DNA of 64,000 nt from M3007 sp040383605 (GCA_040383605.1 JBEIDF010000002.1:8244-72243); one strand, 5' to 3'. Positions 1-9,872 are shown, counted from the first letter of the stretch. Numbers and translations are program-made. Notes: a model not told the origin generated them from the letters alone.

Positions 1-2875
1 CGTGCAAATCAAGCGTCAAACCCAGATCATACAGCCTGTTGAAGGTCTCAACTTTCCGGCGGAGTAGTTCCAAGCCCTTGGACTTGCGGTCGAGGGGCCT
101 CGGTTGGTTTTGTGCAGCCTGTATGCCGACGCCGTTGTCGAATATCCAGCAGAACAAACGGTCGGCTTGAAGCGCAAATTCCAGTTGTAAACACGAAGGG
201 CCGTCCGGCGCCAATCCGTGCAGGGTCGCGTTTTCAAGCAGCGGCTGGAGCAACATACACGGAAAGGGCGTGTTGAGCGGGATCTCCCCCTCGCCGGAAA
301 TTGTAAACCGGAATTGATCGCCATACCGCAATTCAATCAACTGCAGATATTCGCGGCTGTAGGCAAGCTCCTCTTGAAACGGAATGAAGTGGTGCTCGGA
401 AAAACTCATGGTTTTCCGGAGCAGATCGGTCAAAATCCCTACGTACTCACTCGCTTTAGCCGGATTGGGCGGATAGAAAAACTGCTGGATGGCGTTGACG
501 CTGTTGCCCAAAAAGTGCGGATTGATTTGTGCCTGAAGCGCTTGCAACTGCATATTGGAGAGGGCGCTGTCCAGGGATTTCATCTTCACATAACTGCGCA
601 GCAAAATCCGGGCAGTGGCGATCAAGAGTGCAATCAGCAGCAGCCAAAACCAGATTATTTGATACCAATAAGGCTGTACGACGACAGACAGCAAGGCCCG
701 ATTCTGGCTGGGAATATTGTCTGCCGTGAAGGCGCGGACTGAAAACAGGTATACGCCCGGCGCCGGATTGGCGCCCATATTGATGGCGGATTCATACGTG
801 CGCCAGGTCTGATCCGGCTTGTTATGCCCAAAGCGCCAGCGAACCAGGTTTTTGAACGTCCACTGATACCAGGGCAGCAGTCCAGGGCGCTCTTCGATCT
901 CGTACTCGATGCCCTTGCCGGTGTACTCAAGGGCCGCCAGATGAATCACGATCGTCCCGGTATTGCTCGGCAGCCTGACCTGCAGGTCGTTCGGATATTT
1001 GCTGTATAAATCCACGGATTCCATCTGGCGATCCACCCGGTATTCCAGCCCGGTAAAACAAGTCTCAAACCCCACGCGCTTTTTCAGGCGGTTCAGCGGA
1101 ATAATACTCAGTCCGTACCGGGTAGCCGCCCACAGGGTGTCTTTTTCCGCCCAAACAGCGTTGACGTCATTGTCAATTAATCCCTGAAAAATGTTGACCT
1201 GGCCTCTTTTCCCGTCCGGACGCAACCAGTGCACACCCTCCGGCGTAGCCGACCAGATCGTGCCCCCCTCCTCCAGAAACAAGGATCGGATTTGCGGCGG
1301 ATTGCGGCGGTTGCTGGCTGGCAGTGCGCGCACAGAGTCCACACCGCCGTTTCGGATATATGCTTTCAGCAGCCCCGCATCCGAAGTGCCAATAATCAGC
1401 GTATTGGGCTTTTGGTACTCCAGGGCGGTGATCCGGCACTTCAGCAGGGGAAACTGCATGGAAAAATTATGCAAAAACTGATCTTTGCCGGAATAAAGTC
1501 CGTCCACCCCGGCCTGCCAAACTATACCTTCGCCGCATTGCGCCAGTGCCGTGGTGCGGCGGCGGACAAGGATATTCGAGGCCAGGCTATTCAAATCCAC
1601 GCTTTCGAGCGCGGTGGAGGTGCCGGCGAACAAAGCGCCGCCCTCAATTATACCGGCCTTACCGCTGGGCCGCCCGTTGAGAAAACGGATTCGATCGCGC
1701 GCATACAGGAAAAAACCAAAATCGGATACAATCAGGCAATGCCCATTGGGCAATCGCTGAATACTGCGCACGCGATTGTAGCCGGTGCCAGGTGTGAGCG
1801 GCGTAAGCTGAATGCGGTTGTTAGATATGCGCAGGAGGTTGCCCGCTTCGTCGCCCGCAAGCAATGCGCCGTCAGGCAACCGAAGTACGGCCGTGATGTT
1901 ATTCGACGGCAGGCCCTCTTCCTTCGTAAAGCGCAGGGAATATTGGGGCGGCAACACAAAAACGCCGTTGCCAGTTGTGCCAAACCAGAGCGCGCCCTGC
2001 CGATCTTCAAATACGTTGGTGATTTTCTCGCCGGGTAAAAAAATCCGCGGGTTGGACAGGCTCCTGTCCGCATTGTCAAAGCACACAGCGCCGATGGTGT
2101 TGGTTCCAAGCCAAAATCGGCCACGCTGATCCACAAAAACATTGCCGGCCTCCATCTGGCGCACATCCACCACCCGGAACCTGTCGCCGTCCCATTCAAA
2201 TAACCACAACCCCCGGGAAGTGGAATACAACACCCGATTTCCGGAAACGGCAATGCCGCGAAGGATAAAAGTAGAGTCAATCAGCGGTAAAAGACTCCGT
2301 ACCGTATCCAATGTTCCAGCTGTCGGCTCAAATCGCGCAATATGCGTTCGGCTAAAAGCAAAAAAATCACCGCCGATCTTTCGAATCAGGTTCGTCAGCA
2401 CTTTCGATTTGAAGGTCCGAACCCGCCCGGCACGCCAGTTGCACACGGTGTAATCCGTGCCGGTAAACCAAATGCCCGTCAGGGTATCTACAAATAAGGC
2501 GTTGATCGCCGAGGAAAACCGGATTTTTGCCAGATCGGGGTTGTTTTTTTCGGTGCTGAACTGCCCGTTCATGTAGTAGCAGGCGCTCTTTCTGAAACAG
2601 GAAATCCACAAACGACCCTCGTGATCGGTCTTGAGATTCAAAACCTCCGGATCCGGGATGCCGTCCTGCACCTGAAAATTGCGGAACGCCCGGCCGTCAA
2701 AACGCGCCAACCCGTTGTCGGTGCCCAGCCAAATCATCCCGTTCCGGTCCTGTTCAATGCAGTACACCTGATTGCTGGGCAACCCGTCTGTCAAACCGTA
2801 ATGCAAAAACTGGGGGGATTGCGCGCCCAGCATCGCAAAAAATTGACAGCATAAAAGGGTGAAGTAGATCCGCAT
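1..2875 (-). CDS. Two-component regulator propeller / LytS-type sensor histidine kinase (3' end cut by window edge)
   Basis: No stop is reached before the left edge, so this is an N-terminal fragment of at least 958 residues. The start MRIYFTLLCCQFFAML gives a signal peptide. The N-terminal two thirds carry two-component-regulator-propeller repeats such as GMIWLGTDNGLARFDG and GRLWISCF, followed by a Y_Y_Y-type beta-sandwich. One transmembrane helix (IIWFWLLLIALLIATARILL) lies near residues 738-757. It is followed by a LytS/His_kinase domain with the phospho-acceptor motif NPHFLGN (His near 787), an N-box LLQPLLENATLHG near 880 and a G-box DNGVGI near 910. In this architecture the periplasmic propeller senses a ligand and the kinase usually signals to a LytTR-type response regulator, which would lie outside the window. 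The ligand is unknown. The two secreted proteins upstream are on the same strand but 341 bases away, so co-regulation is only a guess. Confidence 0.9.
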   Translation of the reverse strand, partial: MRIYFTLLCCQFFAMLGAQSPQFLHYGLTDGLPSNQVYCIEQDRNGMIWLGTDNGLARFDGRAFRNFQVQDGIPDPEVLNLKTDHEGRLWISCFRKSACYYMNGQFSTEKNNPDLAKIRFSSAINALFVDTLTGIWFTGTDYTVCNWRAGRVRTFKSKVLTNLIRKIGGDFFAFSRTHIARFEPTAGTLDTVRSLLPLIDSTFILRGIAVSGNRVLYSTSRGLWLFEWDGDRFRVVDVRQMEAGNVFVDQRGRFWLGTNTIGAVCFDNADRSLSNPRIFLPGEKITNVFEDRQGALWFGTTGNGVFVLPPQYSLRFTKEEGLPSNNITAVLRLPDGALLAGDEAGNLLRISNNRIQLTPLTPGTGYNRVRSIQRLPNGHCLIVSDFGFFLYARDRIRFLNGRPSGKAGIIEGGALFAGTSTALESVDLNSLASNILVRRRTTALAQCGEGIVWQAGVDGLYSGKDQFLHNFSMQFPLLKCRITALEYQKPNTLIIGTSDAGLLKAYIRNGGVDSVRALPASNRRNPPQIRSLFLEEGGTIWSATPEGVHWLRPDGKRGQVNIFQGLIDNDVNAVWAEKDTLWAATRYGLSIIPLNRLKKRVGFETCFTGLEYRVDRQMESVDLYSKYPNDLQVRLPSNTGTIVIHLAALEYTGKGIEYEIEERPGLLPWYQWTFKNLVRWRFGHNKPDQTWRTYESAINMGANPAPGVYLFSVRAFTADNIPSQNRALLSVVVQPYWYQIIWFWLLLIALLIATARILLRSYVKMKSLDSALSNMQLQALQAQINPHFLGNSVNAIQQFFYPPNPAKASEYVGILTDLLRKTMSFSEHHFIPFQEELAYSREYLQLIELRYGDQFRFTISGEGEIPLNTPFPCMLLQPLLENATLHGLAPDGPSCLQLEFALQADRLFCWIFDNGVGIQAAQNQPRPLDRKSKGLELLRRKVETFNRLYDLGLTLDLH

Positions 2876-3216
2876 AAACTGGTTTTACGCGGAAATATAC
2901 GCCAAGTATCAAATATGCACGCCTGTTTTACTCCGAAAATAAGTCCTTAGTTTCCTGGGATAATTGCCAAATAGAATTATTATGCACACTTATTTGTTTA
3001 TCTGACGCACTTGTTTGTTAAACTGCCATATTTCCAACCAATGTCCGTTTCTTTGTATAACAAAATATGCGACGCATCCCTGTATCGCGCCAGTCTGTAG
3101 CCAATTGGATAGGGAATGTAGCCAACCAAACCCGCCTCAATCTGAAATCTCCTTACCGGAAGCTAAATCGTCCGCCTTGTAAAGGTCGGACGATTATTTT
3201 TTTGTAGCAGGACTGC
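2876..3216. other. 341-base intergenic region
   Basis: This AT-rich gap separates the sensor kinase from the upstream secreted-protein gene, both on the minus strand. It should hold the kinase promoter, but I see no clean TAnnTTTG element reading leftward. Its only strong structure is the hairpin at 3166-3204, listed separately. I see no credible protein gene or tRNA in it. Confidence 0.6.
3166..3204 (+). terminator. Strong hairpin with T-tract, oriented on the + strand
   Basis: AATCGTCCG-CCTT pairs with AAGG-T-CGGACGATT around a GTA loop, with one bulged base, and ATTTTTTT follows on the + strand. It has the form of an intrinsic terminator reading rightward, although the genes on both sides are on the minus strand. 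It begins 12 bases beyond the stop of the minus-strand gene at 3217, so its hairpin could still protect the 3' end of that transcript. Confidence 0.6.
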
Positions 3217-5397
3217 TCACGGCTGCCGTTTCACCACAACGCCTGTGTCCCGCCATTTTCCCGCTTGCACTGAATAATAATATGCTCCCCCGACGCGCAT
3301 ATATGCCGCCGGAACGGCCAGTGTGTGCCCGCCCGCCGGCAGGAATTCCGCCAGTTCATATTCTAGTACACCCAGGCTGTTGTACAATCGGAGGATTACC
3401 TGGCCAGGTTCGTCCAATTGTACCGGCACGCTGAAACCCGCCGCTGTGGGATTGGGCCGGGCAACGCCGATGGCGAATGCTTCGTTGTTGCCCGATCGGC
3501 TATCGTGAAATTCCAGGTAGAGGCCGACGGCGTTCATCTGATCGTCGCACAACAGGGCGGGTAGTCCGGTTTCAGCCAGTTGAACTACATCGGAGAGGCG
3601 GACTTGCAACCGGGCTTTTACGCGGATGATCAATAGTTCCGTACCGGACATCCCTTGCACAGAGGCCCACGCTACATTCAGTCGGCCGGGTGCGGGTACG
3701 GCCCAGCAGGCCGGTGTCCATTCCGGTAGCCCGGGGGCGGATACGGATACGATTTCCAGCGCCTCGGGGTCGAATGTGAGGCCGAACTGGAAGCCCAGGC
3801 AGCGACCGGTCTGATCAAAACGCAGCGGCAGTTCGGCTGTTTCGCCGGCTTGCAGTACCCGATCCGGCAACTGCATGCCGCTTACCCGGCGGTCTTCCGG
3901 CGCGCTGGTCAGGCCTGGCATGGCACTGCAGTCCACGTCGCCGACTTTGATGGCTTTGAAGGCGCCATACAGCACAGAATCCTGTACGTCAGCCTGGTAG
4001 ATCACCGCCGGAATGGATCCTGCAAAAGGATTGGCAGGATTAGGGAAAACATAATCCGCATCCACAAAACGCCAGCTGGTATTATTCGGAAATTCCGTGT
4101 ACACGCCGGTGAGCAGTTTGCGGATTTCCACGATATCAAACGTGGTGATGGAGTTCGACCTGTTGATGTCTGCCGCGATGAACGCGTAAGGCGCGGCGAG
4201 CGGCTCGATGCCCAGGATATGTTGCGAAATACGCAGCATATCCATAACGGACACGCCGTTCATTGGGTCGGTATCGGAAACGGGCGCGAGGGTATAGTTG
4301 GAACCAAAAGGTAAGATATTGTTAAAGTAATAACAACCGTCGGCTAAAAAAAGGGAATCGTAAATCGAAAAGGGCGGTATGGCAGGGTTGTCTGGATCAA
4401 TGTTTACGCCGGCGCCGATGAAGGGCGCGTCATCGCACCAATGCCGAAGGCATACGGCGACGCTGTGCGGCTGCGGGGCGCAGTTGTTCAAATTGTCCTC
4501 AATAACAATCATGGTCTCGCAATAATCGTTGTTCCCAAACGCATCCCGCGCCCAAAGCTGCACCGGATGCGCGCCGATTTCATCGCAGGAGAAAAGGATC
4601 ATCGTAGCCGGGGCGCCGTTGCTGTCCACCGGAAACGCGCCGGTACTTTCCGCCGATTTCACCAGGCCGAGTTCGATATGCACAACGGTGCTGTGATTAT
4701 CCTCCGTATATTGCAGGAAATCGCTTGCCCACAAGGAGATCAGCCCGGTCGGCATAATATTGGCAATCAGGCCGTTCAGGCAGACCACCGTCGGCTTTTT
4801 GCAATCTTTGATCTCAAAAACAGCGGTGCAGGCGCTGCTGTTGCCCAGCCCGTCCGTAACAATCCAGGTGATCTGATGCGCGCCGTACGGCAGCTGCGGA
4901 TCACTATAAGTACCGGGATCAAGGGCTGTATTCCAGCGCACCCGCGCGGTTTGGGTGGTGTCGTTTCCGCTGACTTCCAGCGCAAAAGCGTATTGCTGAT
5001 TGGCGGGTACCGGGCGCTGGTCGAAGTTGCGCGCCTCCCCGGCGCCGCCGATATTTCCAAAAAACACGATGCCGGCTGCCGGCAGGTCGTCGCTGTCAAT
5101 CCGGGTTTCTGGCACGCCGTTGCCGTCCAAATCTAATTCCAATACATACCGGAACTGCAAGGCAGCGCCCGGGCAGGAGTCCGTGGCCGTAAAATTCAGG
5201 TTGACGGCGCCGTCGGGCAGGTCCCGCACACCGGTGATCGGATCGAGCCAGTAGAGCTCGCTCCACAAAGCCGCGTCGTTCGAACTGAGGTCGCAAAACG
5301 AAAGGGTATCCGTCGGGCAACTATCGGTGTACAGGCATTGTGCGTTACCGTATTGGGCGAGGAGTAAAAGAAGGGCGATATAGAGGATCTTGCTCAT
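3217..5397 (-). CDS. Secreted T9SS cargo protein with dockerin-like and cohesin-like regions
   Basis: The 726-residue protein has a signal peptide (MSKILYIALLLLLAQYGNAQ). HYR-like beta-sandwich segments rich in Cys follow (for example YGAHQITWIVTDGLGNSSAC). Near residues 380-430 there is a dockerin-like double repeat: GVSVMDMLRISQHILG, then ADINRSNSITTFDIVEIRKLL. A cohesin-like beta-sandwich covers about 505-640 (LGFQFGLTFDPEALEIVSV). A type A T9SS sorting domain begins near 642 (VARPNPTAAGFSVPVQ) and ends in VVVKRQP. It should be exported by Sec, then moved across the outer membrane by the T9SS, whose core genes lie at 28.9-34.6 kb. The next gene upstream on the same strand ends 21 bases before this start, so the two probably form an operon. 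No enzymatic domain is visible; a structural or adhesive surface role is an inference. Confidence 0.8.
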   Translation of the reverse strand: MSKILYIALLLLLAQYGNAQCLYTDSCPTDTLSFCDLSSNDAALWSELYWLDPITGVRDLPDGAVNLNFTATDSCPGAALQFRYVLELDLDGNGVPETRIDSDDLPAAGIVFFGNIGGAGEARNFDQRPVPANQQYAFALEVSGNDTTQTARVRWNTALDPGTYSDPQLPYGAHQITWIVTDGLGNSSACTAVFEIKDCKKPTVVCLNGLIANIMPTGLISLWASDFLQYTEDNHSTVVHIELGLVKSAESTGAFPVDSNGAPATMILFSCDEIGAHPVQLWARDAFGNNDYCETMIVIEDNLNNCAPQPHSVAVCLRHWCDDAPFIGAGVNIDPDNPAIPPFSIYDSLFLADGCYYFNNILPFGSNYTLAPVSDTDPMNGVSVMDMLRISQHILGIEPLAAPYAFIAADINRSNSITTFDIVEIRKLLTGVYTEFPNNTSWRFVDADYVFPNPANPFAGSIPAVIYQADVQDSVLYGAFKAIKVGDVDCSAMPGLTSAPEDRRVSGMQLPDRVLQAGETAELPLRFDQTGRCLGFQFGLTFDPEALEIVSVSAPGLPEWTPACWAVPAPGRLNVAWASVQGMSGTELLIIRVKARLQVRLSDVVQLAETGLPALLCDDQMNAVGLYLEFHDSRSGNNEAFAIGVARPNPTAAGFSVPVQLDEPGQVILRLYNSLGVLEYELAEFLPAGGHTLAVPAAYMRVGGAYYYSVQAGKWRDTGVVVKRQP

Positions 5398-5418
5398 AGG
5401 ACAAGCGTTGAAGTTGTT

Positions 5419-8283
5419 TTAGTGGATAATGAGTTTGCCCGCGCCAACGCGGCCGTCTGCGTTTTGCAGGCGGTAGAAATACAATCCGGGGCCGAGTCTG
5501 CCTTTTTCAAACAGCAACTGCTCGCCCCGGAAATTTTCCCGGCGCAGCAATGTGCCCCGGGCGTCAAACAGTAAAAAATCCTTTTCCGCATCGGAAACAG
5601 CGCCTTCCACGCGCAGCCAGGCGCTTTCGCTGACCGGGTGCGGTTGTACAGACAAGCGGAGCGCGCCGGCTTTCTCCGGATCATCCGGCACGGCGCTCAC
5701 GAGCGGCACGCCGAGCGTGTGGAACCAGGTGTTGGTAATAATCGGCTCATTAAAATCAAAATAGATGGCGGCGCTGTTCTCAATCTTTGTCCCCAGCGGT
5801 AAATCGGCGCGGGGATACACGGAGAAATTGACGTACCCGTGCGAGGCCGGCTCGTTGGTCGTGCTGTCGGGCAGGAGGATATTCCGGAAAGTGAATACGG
5901 CCACGCCGCCGAGGGTGAGCTCGTACGCGTAGGGGTGACTGGCGGCCCCGGGCCTGAGCGTTTGCAGGTCGAACACGTCGGACAAGGTGTCCCGTATGAT
6001 GACCAGGAAAGCCGTGTCATTGCCGGTATTTTGGAAGCGGACGCGGTATTCAATTTCGCGGCCGGGTTCCAGGTAATGATCGTCTTGCCAGCCTAGCGGG
6101 AAGCCCATTTTGTCGTTGGGGTCGAAAGAGCCGACCACTTCGTCGCAGAAAATATCCACGGCGGGCGCTTCATCGTCGGCGGGGAGCAGCAGGTGCAGAC
6201 TTTGTCCGCTGCCGCCGTTGCACTGATCCACGGCTGCGGAGGGCCGGCCGGGGGCGGGGTGGCCCGCCGTCTGCTCGGTCTGTATATAATAGGAGTAGCC
6301 GTCGGTATTGTCGAGGGTGAGGACGGTATCCTCCGAAGCGGCGAGCTGCAGGCTGCCCTGGGCAAACATGATCTGATCTTCAATAATGACGTACTCTACC
6401 GCGGAGGCCATATCGCCGGCGCCCTGGTTCCGGACGGTAAATTGCACCGTCCCGCCATTGCAGGCGGCGGTGATGCCGAGGTCGGAGCCGTCCCAGCCGG
6501 GCGCTTCAAGGTTACACAGGGTGTCGGGGAAAATGCGGGCTTCCGCACAGATGCTTTGGCCGTTTTGGGCCTGGCAACTCAGGTAAAATCGGATACTGAA
6601 TGTGCCGCATTCGCCCGGCGGCACATCGCCCACGTCGAAGCGCAGGGTGTCTCCGATCCCGCCCGCGAGCGGGATGGAGCTGAACTCATACGATTGCAAC
6701 GGGTCGGGTATAACCAGCACGTAGGCGTCTTCCGCCGTTTTCGTGCCGTAGTTGCAATAGTGCACGTTGTAATAGCTGCTGGTGCAGCGCCGGATCAGCC
6801 CGGCGCTGAGTTGCACCTCCATAAAGGGGCAGTCGAGGATCACCCCGGCGCCGATATCCGGGGCATTATAGGCCTGGTTGATGCCGGCAATCTGGACGGC
6901 CGGCGTGTCGCAGATCGTCCAGAAATAAAGCGGGCTGCCTACCGGCCGGGCGAACACCTGAAAGATTCCCTCCGATACCGCCATGCTCCATTGGCCGTCC
7001 GGCCCGGCGGTTTGGTAGTACGATTCGCCAAATTGATTGCGGGCTTCCACCACGAAGTTCAGGGCGGTGTTTTCTGAGGTATCGTACAGGCAGTCGTTGT
7101 TTTCGTCCAGGAAAATGCGGCCGCTGAGTTGGTTAAAAAAGTTGAGGTAATTGCCGTTTGCGTCTATTTTCATCAGGGTTGCCTGGCCGGGAACTTCCGT
7201 TTCGCCGGCGATAACAAAGTAGCCGTCGGGCGTGAGCGCCACAGCGTAGGGGATGTCGGAGACATTGCTGATTTTCGTCCAGAGCAGGGCGCCGGCCGGG
7301 TCGTATTTCGTGAGGGCGACCCGGGCGGAGTCGTATGCGGCTACAAAGGTATTGCCGCCGGCGTCTCCGGTGAAGCAGTTGATCAAGGATTGGTAGCCGC
7401 CGGGTGGTTCCTGTGTGAGCACGGCGCCGTCGCGGTACCAAATTTCATTGCCGCTGCCGTCGGTTTTGAGGATCGTTTGGCGGGCGGGATTGATTTGGTA
7501 TGTTTCGCCGATAATCGTCAGTTCGCCGTTGGGGGTAGCCAGCAGGTCTTTGGCGTTTTGGTATCCCGGTTTGTCGTACCACTGCTTCCAGATCAGATCG
7601 CCCTGGCTGTTGGTGCGGATGAGGAAGTAGTCGCTTTCCGTTTGTCCGAGCGGCCGCCGTTCGCCGGCGGCTACCAGGTCGCCGTTGGGCAGTTGGACGA
7701 GCCGGGAGACAATCTCGTTAGCGCCTGCGAAACCCAGGGTGGCGGTCCAGAGTGGGGCGCCGTTGGCGTCCAGTTTGACAAATAATGCTTCCTGCTCTAC
7801 CGCGGGCGTTTGGATGCGCGTATCGCCCACGAGCGCGAAGCCGCCGTCGGGCGTAGCGACCAGATCCCGGAATTTATTATTCAGGTTGGGATTGTTTAGC
7901 ACGGTTTCCCATTGCAGCGCGCCGGCGGCGTTGAATTTCAGCAGCAGGTTTTTGAGCTGGCCGCCCTCGGGATACGACTCCGCCAGGACGGCGAAGCCGC
8001 CGTCGGTCGTCAGGCACAGCGCCCGCCCGTGCGCGCCGCCGCGATCCAGGTGGTTGGCCCAGACGAGATACCCCGCCGCATCCACCTGTTGCAGGAAAAT
8101 CCGCCCGTCTGCGCGGATTCCGCCCGTCAGGATCAGATCGCCGTTCGGCTTCTGTGCCATATCCCGACAATAACTGCCCGGAATGTTAAAAATCCTGCGA
8201 AAACCCTGCCCGCGCGCCGGGCTTGCCAGTACGGCCAAAATGAAAAGACCTGCTACGAGGCGAAATGCGAATAATTTGTTCAT
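5419..8283 (-). CDS. Large secreted T9SS cargo protein with N-terminal beta-propeller
   Basis: I place the start at MNKLFAFRLVAGLFILAVLA because it gives a proper signal peptide; an in-frame ATG nine codons earlier would not. The mature protein begins with about 350 residues of propeller-like repeats built on motifs such as PNGDLILTGG, TPDGGFALVGDT and LPNGDLVAAGE. Near residue 386 comes a SdrD-B-like segment (SGRIFLDENNDCLYD), then a DUF7619-like region starting at GSFDPNDKMG (about residue 714), typical of large Bacteroidota surface proteins. The last 80 residues form a T9SS sorting domain (LSVQPHPVSESAWLRV to GAGKLIIH). The total is 954 residues. It is the first gene of a likely two-gene unit with the cargo protein downstream. 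No catalytic residues are recognisable. The function is probably surface display or adhesion, by inference from architecture. Confidence 0.8.
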   Translation of the reverse strand: MNKLFAFRLVAGLFILAVLASPARGQGFRRIFNIPGSYCRDMAQKPNGDLILTGGIRADGRIFLQQVDAAGYLVWANHLDRGGAHGRALCLTTDGGFAVLAESYPEGGQLKNLLLKFNAAGALQWETVLNNPNLNNKFRDLVATPDGGFALVGDTRIQTPAVEQEALFVKLDANGAPLWTATLGFAGANEIVSRLVQLPNGDLVAAGERRPLGQTESDYFLIRTNSQGDLIWKQWYDKPGYQNAKDLLATPNGELTIIGETYQINPARQTILKTDGSGNEIWYRDGAVLTQEPPGGYQSLINCFTGDAGGNTFVAAYDSARVALTKYDPAGALLWTKISNVSDIPYAVALTPDGYFVIAGETEVPGQATLMKIDANGNYLNFFNQLSGRIFLDENNDCLYDTSENTALNFVVEARNQFGESYYQTAGPDGQWSMAVSEGIFQVFARPVGSPLYFWTICDTPAVQIAGINQAYNAPDIGAGVILDCPFMEVQLSAGLIRRCTSSYYNVHYCNYGTKTAEDAYVLVIPDPLQSYEFSSIPLAGGIGDTLRFDVGDVPPGECGTFSIRFYLSCQAQNGQSICAEARIFPDTLCNLEAPGWDGSDLGITAACNGGTVQFTVRNQGAGDMASAVEYVIIEDQIMFAQGSLQLAASEDTVLTLDNTDGYSYYIQTEQTAGHPAPGRPSAAVDQCNGGSGQSLHLLLPADDEAPAVDIFCDEVVGSFDPNDKMGFPLGWQDDHYLEPGREIEYRVRFQNTGNDTAFLVIIRDTLSDVFDLQTLRPGAASHPYAYELTLGGVAVFTFRNILLPDSTTNEPASHGYVNFSVYPRADLPLGTKIENSAAIYFDFNEPIITNTWFHTLGVPLVSAVPDDPEKAGALRLSVQPHPVSESAWLRVEGAVSDAEKDFLLFDARGTLLRRENFRGEQLLFEKGRLGPGLYFYRLQNADGRVGAGKLIIH

Positions 8284-8384
8284 GCGATTTGGATTGAAAA
8301 TAAGCGCCACTTTTGACGGTACAAAAGTGCAGCTGGAGGCGGGCTTCTAAAAAGACATTTTTTATGATTTTTCATATCTTAAAA

Positions 8385-8409
8385 AATTTAATTAAAAAAT
8401 AATTAAATT
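8385..8409. promoter_or_regulatory. AT-only palindrome in a divergent promoter region
   Basis: AATTTAATTA and TAATTAAATT form a perfect 10-base inverted repeat around AAAAA. It sits in the AT-rich gap between the divergent genes starting at 8283 (-) and 8481 (+). It could be a regulator site or simply a by-product of extreme AT content. Confidence 0.35.
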
Positions 8410-8480
8410 GATAGTCAACATTTTAAAATAAAAATTTGTTGTTTTTTTCAATTATTATTTTTTTTAAAAAACATCGTTCT

Positions 8481-9872
8481 ATGGCGGCACAAGCCGTTTT
8501 GACCATCCTGCACGCCATGTCCGGCCCTGAATTGCGGGCTTTGGACAAATATATGGCTTCGCCCTATCACGTGCAGCACGAGGCTGTGCGCGCGTTGTAC
8601 GGTTACCTGCGCGCGCGGCTCCGGAAAGACGAGGCGCCGACCGATCCCGGGGCATGGCAGGTGGAATTGGGTATTCCGCAGCCCAAGGCGGCCCATATTC
8701 AGAGTTATCTGCTGGAGGCGGTGGAAGATTTTCTGGCGCTGGCGCAGTGGCAGGAGCGGCCGGCGGAGCGGCATCTGCTGACCCTCGAGCGGCTGCGGAG
8801 CCTGCAGCTTCACGAAGAGAGCGCGAAAATGTTGCGATACGCCCGCAAGCGGCTGGAAGCGGCGCCGGGCCGCGGCAGCGCGTACCTCCGACTTCAATAC
8901 CAATTGCACCTGGAGGATTACGCCCTGTCCGCGCAGCAAGGCCGCGCCAAAGCCTTCAACCTGCAGGAATTGTCCGACGCCCAGGATGCGGCCTTCATCT
9001 GCGAAAAACTCCGAACCGGCTGTATGGCGCTCAGCCACCAGGCCGTGCGCCGGCAGCCATATCATCCCGGGTTGTTGGCGCCCGTGCTGGATTTTTTGCA
9101 AGACCATCCCTTTTTGCAGCTGCCGGCCATTGCCGCGTACTACCACGGATACTTTGCCTTGCAGGGCGGCGAATCCAGCGCCGCCCATTTTGACGATTTG
9201 AAGAACCTGCTCGCTGACCGCCCGGAGCGCTGGTCGCCCGCCGAATTGAACGACCTATACCGCATGGCCGTCAACTTCTGTATCCGGCGGATCAACCAGG
9301 GCGAAGAGGCGTATTATCGCGCTATTTTCGAACTGTACCAGTCCGGACTGGCCGCCGGCGCGCTGCTCGATAATGGCCGGCTCTCGCGCTGGACGTACAA
9401 CAACGTGGCCCTCACCGCCCTGTCGCTCCGGGAGTTCGACTGGACCTGGCGTTTTTTGCACGATTATGCTCCCAGCCTGCCGGAAGATCACCGCGAGGCG
9501 GCCCTGCATTTCAACCTGGCGCGCTATTTTTTTGAAAAAGAAGATTTCCAGTCTGCCATGCGCCACCTGCTTCGGATGGAATACGACGACGTGCTGCAAA
9601 ACCTGGCGGCCAAAGTGATGCTTTGTAAAATCTACTACCTGCTCGACGAATCAGATGCCCTGGAGAACCAACTCGACAGCATCCAGGCGTACATCCGGCG
9701 CAAAAAAGTGCTGGGTTATCACAAGGACAACTACCAGGCCATCGTCCGTTTTATGCGCCGGCTGGTCACCCTGAACCCCAATGACCCCGCACAAAAACAC
9801 GCGCTCCGCCAACAAATTGCCGCCGCCGCTGTTCTCACGGAACGTGAATGGCTGATAAAACAAACAAAATAA
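8481..9872 (+). CDS. Conserved hypothetical protein, predicted all-helical
   Basis: The start at 8481 (MAAQAVLTILHAMSGPEL) is preferred over an ATG 45 bases upstream, because the upstream extension is encoded by a poly-T tract and has no recognisable features. The 463-residue product has no signal peptide. It is rich in Leu, Ala, Arg and Gln and looks like a chain of amphipathic helices, reminiscent of TPR-like or helical-repeat scaffolds (for example LNDLYRMAVNFCIRRINQGEEAYYRA and LHFNLARYFFEKEDF). I do not recognise a family. It is divergent from the cargo gene at 5419-8283. The peroxiredoxin gene follows after 117 bases containing an intergenic repeat. It is probably cytoplasmic. Folded-structure prediction would be the most informative clue. 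Confidence 0.7.
   Translation: MAAQAVLTILHAMSGPELRALDKYMASPYHVQHEAVRALYGYLRARLRKDEAPTDPGAWQVELGIPQPKAAHIQSYLLEAVEDFLALAQWQERPAERHLLTLERLRSLQLHEESAKMLRYARKRLEAAPGRGSAYLRLQYQLHLEDYALSAQQGRAKAFNLQELSDAQDAAFICEKLRTGCMALSHQAVRRQPYHPGLLAPVLDFLQDHPFLQLPAIAAYYHGYFALQGGESSAAHFDDLKNLLADRPERWSPAELNDLYRMAVNFCIRRINQGEEAYYRAIFELYQSGLAAGALLDNGRLSRWTYNNVALTALSLREFDWTWRFLHDYAPSLPEDHREAALHFNLARYFFEKEDFQSAMRHLLRMEYDDVLQNLAAKVMLCKIYYLLDESDALENQLDSIQAYIRRKKVLGYHKDNYQAIVRFMRRLVTLNPNDPAQKHALRQQIAAAAVLTEREWLIKQTK

Noticed and set aside
218..742. Plus-strand 174-codon frame at the left edge
   Set aside because: The minus strand encodes the histidine-kinase domain with its H, N and G boxes across the same bases.
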